NCBI RefSeq assembly: GCF_014189535.1
Contig: NZ_CP050308.1
Span: 1,897,501-1,961,500, forward strand
Length of the DNA: 64,000 bases
Reading direction: 5' to 3'
Origin: Rhizobium lusitanum
GTDB lineage: Bacteria > Pseudomonadota > Alphaproteobacteria > Rhizobiales > Rhizobiaceae
Below, piece after piece: positions 24,244 to 33,434 of the stretch. The notes beneath the pieces were generated by a model that was given only the letters and a program-made list of their open reading frames with translations, ran no database searches and was not told where the DNA came from. A program made the translations under genes and the position numbers. Position 1 is the stretch's first letter, and the number at the start of each line of letters is the position of its first letter.

Positions 24244-25137
24244 CTATTCAGCGGATGCGCCAAAGCGTTTCAGCAGGAAATCGATCATGCTGCGCAGTTT
24301 CGCGGTCGGCCGACGGTCCACGGCATATAGCAGGTACATCGGCGAGGCGACGGGCGTCCATTCGGGCAGAACCTGAACAAGGCGGCCTCTGGCGAGATCA
24401 TCAGCAAGCATGACTTCCGGCTGAAGAACGATACCCGCTCCGTTCAAGGCCGCCACGCGCAGCGCATCACCATTGTCAGCGGACAATCGCCCGCTCACGT
24501 CCGACCGCCACTCGCCATCCGGGCCGAACAAGTACCACTGGTCCCGGCGGCGCCAATAGGAGAGGCCGAGACAGTCATGCGTGGAGAGATCCCTGGGGTG
24601 TCCCGGCGTGCCCCGCCGCTCCAGATAGGTCGCGGACGCGGCCATTATTCTTCGATATGGCTGTAGAGGACGCGCCACCAGATCAGCCTCGGCAACCGCG
24701 CCTATCCTGATTGCAAGTTCACACCCTTCTCGTGACAGGTCCGGGGTCCCATTGTCCAGCATGAGATCGACGCTCACGGCAGGATACATGGCGAGATAGT
24801 CGGACAGCGTCGGCATCAGGCGATGACTTCCGAAAGTAACGGGAGAGACGATGCGCAGGAGACCACGGGGCTCGGCCTGCAATTCGCTTGCGCTCGCATC
24901 AGCCAGTTGCACGTCGGCCAACACTTGCTTGCAGCGCTCGTAATACAAACGACCGATTTCGGTTAGCTGCTGCCGCCGGGTGGTCCGGTGCAGCAGGCGA
25001 GCTCCCAAGCTTGCCTCTATTGCCCGGATTTGCTTGCCCGCCATGGTGGGCGACACGCCAGCAGCGTCGGCCGCGGCGCTAAAGCTGCCATGTTCGACCA
25101 CCCGCACGAACATCGCCATGCCGGATAATTTATCCAT
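24244..25137 (-). CDS. LysR family transcriptional regulator
   Basis: A 297-residue regulator with the N-terminal winged helix-turn-helix (about 1-62, SFSAAADAAGVSPTMAGKQIRAIE) and a periplasmic-binding-like effector domain (about 90-297). The start MDKLSGMAMFVRVVEHGSF is typical of the group. It is divergent from a small tautomerase gene and probably controls it, as LysR regulators often do; the effector is unknown. No clear ribosome site precedes the ATG. Both genes lie in a cassette bounded by secA 3'-end sequences. Confidence 0.93.
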   Translation of the reverse strand: MDKLSGMAMFVRVVEHGSFSAAADAAGVSPTMAGKQIRAIEASLGARLLHRTTRRQQLTEIGRLYYERCKQVLADVQLADASASELQAEPRGLLRIVSPVTFGSHRLMPTLSDYLAMYPAVSVDLMLDNGTPDLSREGCELAIRIGAVAEADLVARPLQPYRRIMAASATYLERRGTPGHPRDLSTHDCLGLSYWRRRDQWYLFGPDGEWRSDVSGRLSADNGDALRVAALNGAGIVLQPEVMLADDLARGRLVQVLPEWTPVASPMYLLYAVDRRPTAKLRSMIDFLLKRFGASAE

Positions 25138-25140
25138 ATT

Positions 25141-25157
25141 ATAAACCCAGTGGTTCT
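25141..25157. promoter_or_regulatory. Possible LysR operator
   Basis: TAAACC-CAGT-GGTTCTA is a near-palindrome in the divergent region, just upstream of the lysR start. LysR proteins often bind an imperfect palindrome of this size. One short site is weak evidence. Confidence 0.3.
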
Positions 25158-25261
25158 AAATGAATGAACATAGAACACGTTTATCGGAGGCAAGCTAGCG
25201 GTCATAGTTCCCTTGCCTCAGCCGTCTCAGTTCGAGAAGGCAGTGAAACAGGAGCTCTCCA

Positions 25262-25471
25262 ATGCCGACAATTCACCTCGAAATGCATCCAGGCCGTACG
25301 CTCCAACAAAAACGTGATTTCGTCCGCAAGGTCACTCAGATTACCGCCGAAACGCTTGCCTGCCCGACGGATAGTGTGGATGTGCTGATCAGCGAGATTT
25401 CTCGCGAACACTGGGCCAAGGGTGGCCAGCTCGTATCGGATAAGGATGCGCCCCAGAAAATCGCGAGATGA
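25262..25471 (+). CDS. 4-oxalocrotonate tautomerase family protein
   Basis: A 69-residue protein starting M-P, so Pro2 becomes the catalytic N-terminal proline after Met removal. The pattern PTIHLEMHPGRTLQQKRDFVRKVTQI and DVLISEISREHWAKGG fits the tautomerase superfamily small subunits, which interconvert enol and keto acids as homohexamers. Substrate unknown. GGAGC precedes the ATG. It is divergent from the LysR gene and ends before the decayed secA tail. Confidence 0.88.
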   Translation: MPTIHLEMHPGRTLQQKRDFVRKVTQITAETLACPTDSVDVLISEISREHWAKGGQLVSDKDAPQKIAR

Positions 25472-25496
25472 CGCGATGATTGTCCGTAGCACCAGC

Positions 25497-25595
25497 TACA
25501 AAGGCATTATCACCGATGCTTGAAAGAAACGAGGCCGTTTGAGGCTTTGCGCCGTTCCATCGATCCATGAAATGCCGCCTCCGGGCGGCATTTTT
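25497..25595 (+). pseudogene. Decayed secA 3' end plus terminator (second copy)
   Basis: This stretch aligns with the true secA end at 24084-24183. It keeps TACAA..GCATT, GTTTGAGGCTT with the stop codon (25537-25547), the same 33-base distance to the terminator, and identical terminator arms. In frame its end reads LERNEAV and stop, against FESNEVV and stop in secA. Small insertions and deletions break the rest. It has no start or ribosome site, so it is a remnant and not a gene. The distance between the copies is 1414 bp. Confidence 0.7.
25570..25595 (+). terminator. Terminator downstream of the tautomerase gene
   Basis: Stem AAATGCCGCC / GGCGGCATTT with a four-base loop and T5. It has the same arms as the secA terminator at 24156 and probably derives from it, now serving the tautomerase transcript. 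Confidence 0.88.
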
Positions 25596-25709
25596 GCTGG
25601 CGCGGCTGTCCTTGATGTATTTCATTTACCAAGGAGAACCGATTCTTAACCCTCCTCTGCCAAAACTATCGAGAGGTTGAGCCCATATTTAAAGTATTGC
25701 GTAACGATC

Positions 25710-27125
25710 ATGACGGTCTTTCAAACAGCTGAGAGAATGCTGCCGTCCGGGCTGCGGATCGTGCTGTCTCCTTATTTGCGCAAACTTGCCCCTGTTTTCA
25801 TCGGCACTGACGAAAAATCCATCTCTCAACGCATGGCGCTCATCGCCTTTGCCATCCGCATTGCCGGCGCCGCCCTCGCCTTTATCTCGCAGATCGCACT
25901 TGCCCGCATGATGGGCCGCTTCGAATACGGTATCTTCGTCTTTGTCTGGGTATTGATGATCCTGTTCGGCAACCTCGCCTGCCTCGGCTTTCCGACCGCG
26001 ATCATCCGCTTCCTGCCGCAATACGACGCCAGCGGCAATCATGACGCCATTCGCGGCCTGAACCGCACCGCACGCCTCTTCGTGCTCTCGGTTGCCGGAG
26101 GCTTGGCGCTGGTCGGCATGGCCGCCCTCCATGCCTTCAGCGGCATGGTGGAGAGCTATTACGTGATGCCGATCTTCCTCGGCCTCATCGCCGTGCCGAT
26201 GATCGCGCTCGGAGATGTGCTTGATGGTACGGCGCGTGCTAATCACTGGCCAGTCATGGCGCTGAGCCCCACCTTCCTGATCCGCCCGACGCTGATCCTG
26301 CTCTTCATGCTCACCGCGATCCTTTTCGGCGCGGCGCATGATGCGGTCACCGCCATGGCAGCCGCGCTCGCAGCCGCGTTCCTCACGGTGCTTTGCCAAT
26401 ATCTCGCCGTCACCTTCCGCCTGCGCCGTCACTATCCGAACGGCCCGAAGGCCATCGAGTTCAACGCCTGGCTCGCCGTCGCCTTCCCGGTCTTCCTGGT
26501 CGAGGGCGTCGGCTATCTGCTGACCAATTCCGATGTCGTGGTGGTCGGCATCTTCCTTGATCCCAGCGAAGTCGCCGTCTATTTCGCCGCCGCCAAGATC
26601 ATGGCTCTCGTGCATTTCGTCTATTTTGCCGTCAAGGCCGCTATCGGCCCGCGCTTTGCCGCCATCATCGCCGAGAACGACCGGACCAAGCTTGCAGCCT
26701 ACGCGACCGAGGCCACCCGCTGGACCTTCTTTCCAGCGCTGGCCGTCGGTCTTGTTGTGCTGGCCGCCGGGCAATTTCTGCTCTCGCTCTTCGGCGCCGC
26801 CTTTACCGAGGGCCAGGTGGTTATCGCTATTCTGCTTGCCGGTGTTCTCGTCAGGGCATTGGTCGGACCGGCGGAGATATTATTGATGATGGCGGACCGG
26901 CAGATGCTCTGCGTCTATCTCTATGCTGCCGCGCTCGTCGCCAATGTCGGTCTCAATCTCCTGCTTATTCCGCATTTCGGGATCGAAGGTGCAGCCATCG
27001 CTACGGCGAGCGCCATGGCGCTCGAGGCTATTCTGCTGCATATTGCCGTGCGCCGCGCGCTCGGCATCGTACTTTTTGCGCTCGTCCGCAGACCGACGAC
27101 ACCAGCAACCAGCGGGGCACTTTGA
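25710..27125 (+). CDS. Polysaccharide flippase (MATE-like oligosaccharide transporter family)
   Basis: A protein of about 471 residues with 12 to 14 hydrophobic segments spread over the length and basic loops, matching the Wzx/oligosaccharide flippase family that moves lipid-linked sugars across the inner membrane. The N-terminus MTVFQTAERMLPSGLR is soluble before the first membrane segment (about 40). I used the ATG at 25710; TTG at 25677 is possible and neither has a strong ribosome site. The next gene (GNAT) starts 2 bp after its stop, so the two form a unit. Confidence 0.88.
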   Translation: MTVFQTAERMLPSGLRIVLSPYLRKLAPVFIGTDEKSISQRMALIAFAIRIAGAALAFISQIALARMMGRFEYGIFVFVWVLMILFGNLACLGFPTAIIRFLPQYDASGNHDAIRGLNRTARLFVLSVAGGLALVGMAALHAFSGMVESYYVMPIFLGLIAVPMIALGDVLDGTARANHWPVMALSPTFLIRPTLILLFMLTAILFGAAHDAVTAMAAALAAAFLTVLCQYLAVTFRLRRHYPNGPKAIEFNAWLAVAFPVFLVEGVGYLLTNSDVVVVGIFLDPSEVAVYFAAAKIMALVHFVYFAVKAAIGPRFAAIIAENDRTKLAAYATEATRWTFFPALAVGLVVLAAGQFLLSLFGAAFTEGQVVIAILLAGVLVRALVGPAEILLMMADRQMLCVYLYAAALVANVGLNLLLIPHFGIEGAAIATASAMALEAILLHIAVRRALGIVLFALVRRPTTPATSGAL

Positions 27126-27127
27126 CC

Positions 27128-28399
27128 ATGGCGCGCGCTCCCTTCACCGAAAGCACCAACAGCCAAGTGAATGCGCTCACGCATACACTCGCGGCGCTGC
27201 ATTTCGAGCCGCCCAAGGCCGAGGCCCGCGTCGAAGTCGGCCGAGCCGGCCGCGAACTCTGCCTTTATCCCGGCAAGCTCGGCTATGAGCTGCAGGACGA
27301 GCTGGATTTCCTTTCCAACCGCGCGATGGAGCCGAATGTCTTCTTCTCCGGCCGCTTCCTGGCGCCGGCCATGCCGCGCCTCGAGGATCGGCACATTCGC
27401 CTCGCGCTGATGCGCGACCAGAGCGGCGCCCGCAGCCGCATGCGCCTGCTGATGCCCTTCACTGTCGATAAGCCGGGTTTTGCCATCGGCCCGTCGATCA
27501 TTCGCGTCTGGTCGAATTCCTTCGGGCCGCTCGGCACGCCGCTGGTGGATGCCGAGGAGGCCGGCGAAACTCTCGACAATCTTTTCGAGGCGCTGATCCA
27601 GCGCGAGCTGCAACTGCCGACGATGCTGGTACTCCCAGATATCAGATTGAACGGCCGTTTCGCGCAGATGGCAAAGGCCGTCGCCATCGGCCGCAACCTG
27701 CCGCTGACCGTCGCCAATCTCTATCAAAGACCGATGCTCCACAGCAGCGACGATGCGCTCGCCTATCTCAAGCGGACGATCTCGAACGCGCACCTGCGCG
27801 AAATGCGCCGGCAATGGCGCCTGCTGGAAAGCCATGGCGAGGTCGTCTACGCCGTCGCCCGCCAGCCGCGCGACATTCACCGGCGCATGGAGGAATTCCT
27901 AGCGCTGGAGGCAAGCGGCTGGAAGGGCAAGAAGCGCAGCGCGCTGGTCACCGACCGCCACCATGCGGCCTTTGCCCGCGAAGCCGTTTCCAACCTCGCC
28001 GCCGTCGACGCCGTGCGTATTCACACCATCGACCTCAACGGCCGGGCAATCGCCTCGATGATCGTGCTGATGATGGGTGGCGAAGCCTATACTTGGAAGA
28101 CCGCTTATAATGAGGAATACGCCCGCTTCTCGCCGGGCAAGCTGTTGCTGGGCGAGCTGACGGAATGGCATCTCGACGACGCCAACATCGTCCGCTCCGA
28201 TTCCTGCGCAGCACCCGACCATCCCGTCATGAGCCGCTTCTGGCAGGAGCGAGAGGACATGGGCACGCTGATCATCGGCCTGACCCAGAACGGCGACCGC
28301 GACGTGCGGCAAGTGGCGGCGCAACTGCATATGTATCGCAGCACCCGCAACATGGCGAAGCTGCTGCGCCAGAAGATATTGTCGCTGACGAGGCGCTAG
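27128..28399 (+). CDS. GNAT family acetyltransferase of the BioF2-like / CelD type
   Basis: A 423-residue soluble protein. The second half has the Acetyltransf_6 pattern (HLREMRRQWRLLESHGEVVY, then AIASMIVLMMGGEAYTWKTAYNEEYARFSPGKLLL) found in cellulose or exopolysaccharide-linked acetyltransferases. The N-terminal 100 residues are unassigned. It begins two bases after the flippase stop, so the two are likely to act on the same glycan or glycolipid. The substrate is not readable. Its end overlaps the convergent acyl-CoA synthetase gene by four bases. Confidence 0.82.
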   Translation: MARAPFTESTNSQVNALTHTLAALHFEPPKAEARVEVGRAGRELCLYPGKLGYELQDELDFLSNRAMEPNVFFSGRFLAPAMPRLEDRHIRLALMRDQSGARSRMRLLMPFTVDKPGFAIGPSIIRVWSNSFGPLGTPLVDAEEAGETLDNLFEALIQRELQLPTMLVLPDIRLNGRFAQMAKAVAIGRNLPLTVANLYQRPMLHSSDDALAYLKRTISNAHLREMRRQWRLLESHGEVVYAVARQPRDIHRRMEEFLALEASGWKGKKRSALVTDRHHAAFAREAVSNLAAVDAVRIHTIDLNGRAIASMIVLMMGGEAYTWKTAYNEEYARFSPGKLLLGELTEWHLDDANIVRSDSCAAPDHPVMSRFWQEREDMGTLIIGLTQNGDRDVRQVAAQLHMYRSTRNMAKLLRQKILSLTRR

Positions 28400-30042
28400 T
28401 CTTTCGTATCAACGGTCTCGGCGGCGGCGCGGTCACGCAGCAACCGGCGGATCACCTTGCCCGAGGTCGTCAGCGGCAATTCGTCGACGAATTCGATCTC
28501 GCGCGGATATTCATGCATGGAGAGCCGCGTCTTCACCCAGTCGCGGATTTCGGCGGCCAGCGCTTCGCTCGGCGCATGGCCCGGCACCAGCACCACATAG
28601 GCCTTGACGATCTCGGTACGCACGGCATCCGGCTTGCCGACGGCCGCCGCCAGCTGCACGGCCGGATGACCGCCGAGACAATCCTCGATCTCGCTCGGGC
28701 CGATGCGGTAGCCCGAGGAGGTGATGACGTCATCGTCGCGGCCGATGAAAGAGATATAGCCCTCCGCATCCTGCCGGCCGAGATCGCCGGTCAGCATCCA
28801 GCCGCCGGCAAATTTCGCCGCCGTCGCCTTCTCGTCCTGCCAGTAACCGAGAAACATCACCGGATCTGGCCGCTTTATGGCGATCTGCCCGCTCTCGCCC
28901 ACCGGCATCTCCCGCCCCTCGGCATCGACGATCGCAACGCGATGGCCGGGCACCGGCTTGCCGGTCGCCCCGCCACGGCTGACGCCGAAAGCGGCGCTGG
29001 AGGACAGCACGAAATTGCACTCGGTCTGGCCGAAGAATTCGTTGACGGTGACGCCGAGCGCGGACCGCGCCCATTCATAGGTCTCGCGTCCGAGCGCCTC
29101 TCCAGCAGAACCAATAGTGCGCAGCTTCAGGTCATAAAGCGCTTGGGGATTGTCGATCGATTTCAACAGCCGCAGCGCCGTCGGCGGGATGAAGGCATTG
29201 CGCACGCCCATCTCGGCCATGATGCGAAATGCCGTATGCGGGTCGAATTTCTGCGCCGGCGAGGAGACCACGGGCACACCAAGCATCAGGCTTGGCAGCA
29301 GCGCGTTCAGAAGACCGCCCGCCCAGGCCCAGTCCGACGGCGTCCAGAGCTTGTCGCCGGCTTGCGGAAAACCCTCGTGAGCAAACTGCATGCCGGGAAT
29401 ATGCCCCGGCAGAACACGGTGGCCATGCAGCGCGCCCTTCGGTGGCCCCGTCGTGCCGGAAGTGAAGATCATCAAGGCCGGATCGTCCGGCCCGGTATCG
29501 GCGACGTCAAAGAGCGGCGGATGCGACGCGACGAGATCGGCAAAACCGGCTACACCCTCCTCACCACTATCGATGCTGATCACATGGGCCAATTCCGGCA
29601 GGCGGTCGCGGATCGGCCGTAGCCGTTCGAGACCGAACCGATTGGTGACGATGACCGAGGCGCCCGAGACCTTAAGCCGATATTCCAGCGCTTCCGCGCC
29701 AAACAGCAGCGCCAGCGGCAAGGCGATGGCGCCCATCTTGTAGATCGCCACATGCGCGACAACCGTTTCAAAACTTTGCGGCAAGAGCAGCGCCACGCGA
29801 TCGCCGCGCAAGACACCGAGCGCCGTCAAGGCGTTGGCGAAGGCGGCGGAGCGGTCGCGCAGCTTGCCATAGGTCAGGCTGTGACGATGGCTATCCGGGC
29901 TGAAATGTTCGAGACAGATCCGGTCCGGCTCCCGCTCGGCCCAATCATCGCAGACCGCACGCCCGATGTTGAATTTCGCCGGAATCTCCCAGCGAAAATC
30001 ACGATAAAGGGCCTCATAGGTGTCGTGCGGGGGCAGTTTCAT
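28396..30042 (-). CDS. Acyl-CoA synthetase (AMP-forming, ANL superfamily)
   Basis: A 548-residue adenylating enzyme. It has the AMP-binding loop FTSGTTGPPKGAL at 193-205, the adenine motif GQTECN, the hinge region GDLGRQDAEGYISFIGRDDD and the C-terminal catalytic lysine near residue 533 in TTSGKVIRRL. The closest pattern is the acetyl/medium-chain acyl-CoA synthetase branch; chain length is unresolved. The segment WTPSDWAWAGGL is typical of the acyl-CoA synthetase subgroup. It is convergent with the GNAT gene. Confidence 0.92.
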   Translation of the reverse strand: MKLPPHDTYEALYRDFRWEIPAKFNIGRAVCDDWAEREPDRICLEHFSPDSHRHSLTYGKLRDRSAAFANALTALGVLRGDRVALLLPQSFETVVAHVAIYKMGAIALPLALLFGAEALEYRLKVSGASVIVTNRFGLERLRPIRDRLPELAHVISIDSGEEGVAGFADLVASHPPLFDVADTGPDDPALMIFTSGTTGPPKGALHGHRVLPGHIPGMQFAHEGFPQAGDKLWTPSDWAWAGGLLNALLPSLMLGVPVVSSPAQKFDPHTAFRIMAEMGVRNAFIPPTALRLLKSIDNPQALYDLKLRTIGSAGEALGRETYEWARSALGVTVNEFFGQTECNFVLSSSAAFGVSRGGATGKPVPGHRVAIVDAEGREMPVGESGQIAIKRPDPVMFLGYWQDEKATAAKFAGGWMLTGDLGRQDAEGYISFIGRDDDVITSSGYRIGPSEIEDCLGGHPAVQLAAAVGKPDAVRTEIVKAYVVLVPGHAPSEALAAEIRDWVKTRLSMHEYPREIEFVDELPLTTSGKVIRRLLRDRAAAETVDTKD

Positions 30043-30145
30043 GCGGAATTCCGGAAAAATGTTGCAGCGCAGCTAACACTTCCCGAGCGGGCTATTCAAG
30101 AAAACAATTGGGATAGCCCAATCCCACCGAACCCCGCCACCAAGT

Positions 30146-31100
30146 CTAGCGCACAAGCGACCAGCTGGTTCTCGCCCCCTCGCGGTAAAACAATAGCCAG
30201 AACTTGCCATAGATATTTGCCTCCGGCACGAAGCCGACATCGAAGCGGCTATCGTTGGAATTATCGCGATTATCGCCCATGACGAAATAATGCCCCTCGG
30301 GCACGCTGTATTCACCGGTATTGTCCCCTCGCGAATTCGGCGAGAGATCGAGCGTCTGATAACGGGCGCCATTGTCCAGCACCTCGCCGAAGACGGGAAG
30401 TTCGCCCGGTTCCATGCTGTAAGTCGATGTGATCGTGCCCTCGGCATCGCGCGGCACGGCCTGCCCGTTGATGAAGACGATCCCGCCCTTCATCTGGATG
30501 TGATCGCCGGGCAATCCGATGACGCGCTTCACGTAGTCGACCTCCGGCGCCGGAGGATAGGCAAAAATGACGACGTCCCCCCCGCTCAGGCTTCGCGCCG
30601 AACATTTTCAGCGGAATCCAGTCAGCCCGGTACGGGAAGGAGTAGCGCCCATAACCGTAATTGAATTTCGTCACGAAGGCATAGTCGCCCGGCGTCAGCG
30701 TCGGCATCATCGAACCGGAAGGGATGGTAAAAGGCTGGGCGACGAACGAGCGGATGAGGAGCGCGACGACGATCGGCAGCAACCAGAAAAACAGGAAAAT
30801 ATTGTACCAGCGAGAGAACCAGCGATATTGCCAATCGGCCGCTCCTCTTCGCGCCAGCAAGTAGCCGTGGATGCAGCCAAGCAGATGAAAGCACACCACC
30901 GCAATCGCCACAGCCGCCATCAGAGTCAGTTGCGGCAGCGCGAAGACTGCAAAAAACACCGCCAGATTGGAAAGCAGGAGATAGGCGACGGCCATGCGTC
31001 CCTTGCCGAGATAGGCCATGACGATGGCAGGCCCCAGGATCAGCCCGATAATGATCGCGGCAAGCGGGCGGCGGTCTCGGAAGAATCGAATGAAACCCAT
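30146..31100 (-). pseudogene. lepB: Signal peptidase I (LepB paralogue) broken by a one-base frameshift
   Basis: Two overlapping frames together encode one S26 signal peptidase of about 317 residues. The first part starts at ATG 31100 (GGAGAA upstream), has several N-terminal membrane segments and the catalytic serine in FTIPSGSMMP. The second part has RGDVV, VDYVKRVIGLPGD with the catalytic lysine, and the C-terminal domain to 30146. They join at a run of seven C on the plus strand (30577-30583); six would restore one frame. The extra membrane segments differ from the usual two-segment LepB, so this is probably a second peptidase. A sequencing error in the homopolymer is possible. Confidence 0.85.
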
Positions 31101-31347
31101 GGAAGTTCTCCGGCTGCTCGAACCGCCATCGTTACACAACCAATGCCTGCGTTTGAATGCCCTAACATGGCAATCCCCACAAACTGCGCCATGTTTGTTT
31201 CGTGCTGCTTCAGAGCCTATCGCGAATTATTGAGCTGACCGGTGGAGCTTTGCTCGGCTAGTCTGATTATGATGGTACATCACTCTGCCCCATTGCGGCA
31301 GCGGAGCGCTTGCCTATCGAATATCCGGAACAGGATGGAGACGATCG

Positions 31348-32328
31348 ATGGAATACGTAAAGTTTGGCAAAACCGGTCTTGAAGTGTCCCGCATCTGCTT
31401 GGGCTGCATGACCTATGGCGAACCCGGAAAAGGCACACATGCCTGGTCGCTGAAAGAGGAAGACAGCCGGCCGCTGCTCAAGCAGGCGATCGAGGCTGGT
31501 ATCAATTTCCTCGATACGGCAAACACCTATTCCAACGGCTCCTCGGAGGAGATCGTCGGCCGCGCCATCAAGGATTTCTCCCGCCGCGAAGACATTGTGC
31601 TGGCAACGAAGGTGTTCAACCGCATGCGTCCCGGCCCGAACGGCGCCGGCCTGTCGCGCAAGGCGATCTTCGACGAGATCGATAACAGCCTGCGCCGCCT
31701 CGGCACCGATTATGTCGACCTCTATCAGATCCACCGTTGGGACTATACGACGCCGATCGAGGAAACACTGGAAGCGCTGCACGACGTCGTCAAGGCCGGA
31801 AAGGCCCGCTATATCGGCGCCTCCTCGATGTATGCCTGGCAGTTCGCCAAGGCGATCTATACCTCGCGTCTTAACGGCTGGACCGAATTCGTCAGCATGC
31901 AGGATCACCTGAACCTGCTCTATCGCGAGGAAGAGCGCGAGATGCTGCCTTTCTGCGAAGACCAAAAGATCGCCGTCATCCCATGGAGCCCGCTGGCCCG
32001 CGGCCGCCTCACCCGCGACTGGGACGAGGCAACGGCGCGCACGGAAACCGACGAATTCGGCAAGACGCTCTACACCCAGGCATTGGAAGCCGACCGCAAT
32101 GTCGTCGAAGCCGTTGGCACCATCGCCAAGGCCCGCGGCATTGCCCGCGCCCAGGTCGCCACCGCCTGGATCCTGCAGAAAAGCGCCGTCACCGCCCCAA
32201 TCGTCGGCGCCTCCAAGCCCGGCCACATCGCCGACGCCGTCGCCTCGCTGGCCGTCAAATTGACGCCGGAAGAGATCGAGGCACTGGAATCACCTTACGT
32301 CCCGCATGGGGTTGCTGGGTTTAAGTGA
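31348..32328 (+). CDS. Aldo/keto reductase
   Basis: A 326-residue NADPH-dependent (alpha/beta)8 oxidoreductase. It shows the N-terminal FGKTGLEVSRICLGCMTYG, the DTANTYSNGSSEE segment with catalytic Asp and Tyr, the lysine in ATKVF, and the QIHRWD histidine, so the Asp-Tyr-Lys-His tetrad is complete. The C-terminal PIVGASKPGHIADAV is the cofactor loop. This is the YeaE/Gfo-like or IolS-type group; the natural carbonyl substrate is not known. GGATGGAG precedes the ATG. It is divergent from the broken lepB. Confidence 0.93.
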   Translation: MEYVKFGKTGLEVSRICLGCMTYGEPGKGTHAWSLKEEDSRPLLKQAIEAGINFLDTANTYSNGSSEEIVGRAIKDFSRREDIVLATKVFNRMRPGPNGAGLSRKAIFDEIDNSLRRLGTDYVDLYQIHRWDYTTPIEETLEALHDVVKAGKARYIGASSMYAWQFAKAIYTSRLNGWTEFVSMQDHLNLLYREEEREMLPFCEDQKIAVIPWSPLARGRLTRDWDEATARTETDEFGKTLYTQALEADRNVVEAVGTIAKARGIARAQVATAWILQKSAVTAPIVGASKPGHIADAVASLAVKLTPEEIEALESPYVPHGVAGFK

Positions 32329-32343
32329 GGATTTTGAATGCTG

Positions 32344-32382
32344 GTCAGGCACGGCTGCCGTTGCGGCAACGACGTGCCTGAC
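32344..32382 (+). terminator. Large hairpin after the aldo/keto reductase gene
   Basis: Arms GTCAGGCACG and CGTGCCTGAC, with a second small hairpin (GCCG..CGGC) in the loop. No T run follows, so termination is possible but not shown. It lies 16 bp after the stop codon. Confidence 0.5.
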
Positions 32383-32524
32383 CCCTCACCCCAACCCTCT
32401 TCTCGTCAATGCGGAGAGAGGGGGGTATTGCATTCAGTCAGTATGTCATGAGTGAATGGGAGATAAGAGCAAACGCTGAGCGGTCCCCTCGCCCCGGCTG
32501 CGGGGTGAGGGCTAGGGTGAGGGG
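32382..32524. repeat. Inverted-repeat intergenic element (REP/RIME-like)
   Basis: The arms CCCCTCACCCCAACCCTC (32382-32399) and GAGGGCTAGGGTGAGGGG (32507-32524) are near-perfect inverted copies, separated by 107 bp. The motif CCCTCACCCyAnCCCTC is common in intergenic regions of rhizobia and other soil bacteria. Probably a scattered palindromic repeat and not a gene. Confidence 0.6.
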
Positions 32525-32639
32525 CAATACCAAGCTCTGAAGCCAATTGAGCCCGCGGCAAATCGCGCAAACGTTATTTCACGCCCCGGTCACAGTTGAG
32601 TCATAACAGGTCAAGGTTCCCTACCCCGAGGATCCACCC

Positions 32640-33434
32640 ATGACCACCATGCCCTTCGAAGCGCGGCGTTTTCAATCCACCGCAGCTTATTATCTGCGCT
32701 ATCGCATCCCCTATCCCGATACCCTGATCGCTCGCGTGGCTGAGCGCAGCGGCCTGAAGGCCGGCGACCATGTGCTTGATCTCGGCTGCGGCCCCGGCCA
32801 GCTCGGCATTGCCTTTGCGCGGCTTCAGGGCGCCACAGTCACTGCCATGGACCCCGAACCGGAAATGCTCGCCGCCGCCGAAGTCGGTGCGAAGGAAGCC
32901 GGCGTCGGGATTACCGTCCGTCAGGGATCTTCCTATGATCTCGGGCCAGACATCGGCAAGCTGCATCTCTGCATCATGGGCCGCTCCTTCCACTGGATGG
33001 ATCGCGCGGCGACGCTGGCAGCGCTCGACAAACTGATCGAGCCTGATGGCGCGGTCGTGCTGTTTCATGACAAGACGATCCTGGCGAGCCCGGATTGGCG
33101 CGGCATCGTCGAAAAGCTGGCGGAGACTTTTTCGCCGGAGCGCCACGAGGAGCGCCTGTTGCGCAAGGGCAAGGCTTGGGCGCCGCATGAGGCGATGCTG
33201 CTCGCCTCGCCCTTCCGCAACCTCGAGCGCATCGGCATCGTCAGGGAATATGTGCGAGATATCGAGGATATCGTCGGCCGCGTCTTTTCGATGTCCTCCA
33301 CCTCGCCGCAAGCGCTTGGCGACAAACTCGCGGATTTCGAGGCCGCACTCCGGACGGAATTGCTGGAAGTCGCCCCCGATGGCAAGATCACGGAGATCGT
33401 CGAGGCCAACGGGCTGCTGGCCTTCCGCGATTAA
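32640..33434 (+). CDS. Class I SAM-dependent methyltransferase
   Basis: A 264-residue protein with SAM motif I VLDLGCGPGQLGIAFARL (about 45-62), the acidic loop MDPEPEMLAAA and the late strand GRSFHWMDRAATL, as in the UbiE/arsenite-type Methyltransf_11 group. Substrate unknown. The stop codon TAA lies inside the start of the 106-bp repeat at 33431. It is convergent with the TetR gene. Confidence 0.88.
   Translation: MTTMPFEARRFQSTAAYYLRYRIPYPDTLIARVAERSGLKAGDHVLDLGCGPGQLGIAFARLQGATVTAMDPEPEMLAAAEVGAKEAGVGITVRQGSSYDLGPDIGKLHLCIMGRSFHWMDRAATLAALDKLIEPDGAVVLFHDKTILASPDWRGIVEKLAETFSPERHEERLLRKGKAWAPHEAMLLASPFRNLERIGIVREYVRDIEDIVGRVFSMSSTSPQALGDKLADFEAALRTELLEVAPDGKITEIVEANGLLAFRD

Larger units (their letters stand above)
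32329..32639. other. Intergenic region with inverted repeats
   Basis: These 311 bp contain two palindromic structures (32344-32382 and 32382-32524) and no supported gene. See the separate entries. Confidence 0.7.

Noticed and set aside
25689..26774. 361-residue frame antisense to the flippase gene
   Set aside because: Very polar His/Gly/Asp-rich translation typical of an antisense frame to a membrane protein gene.
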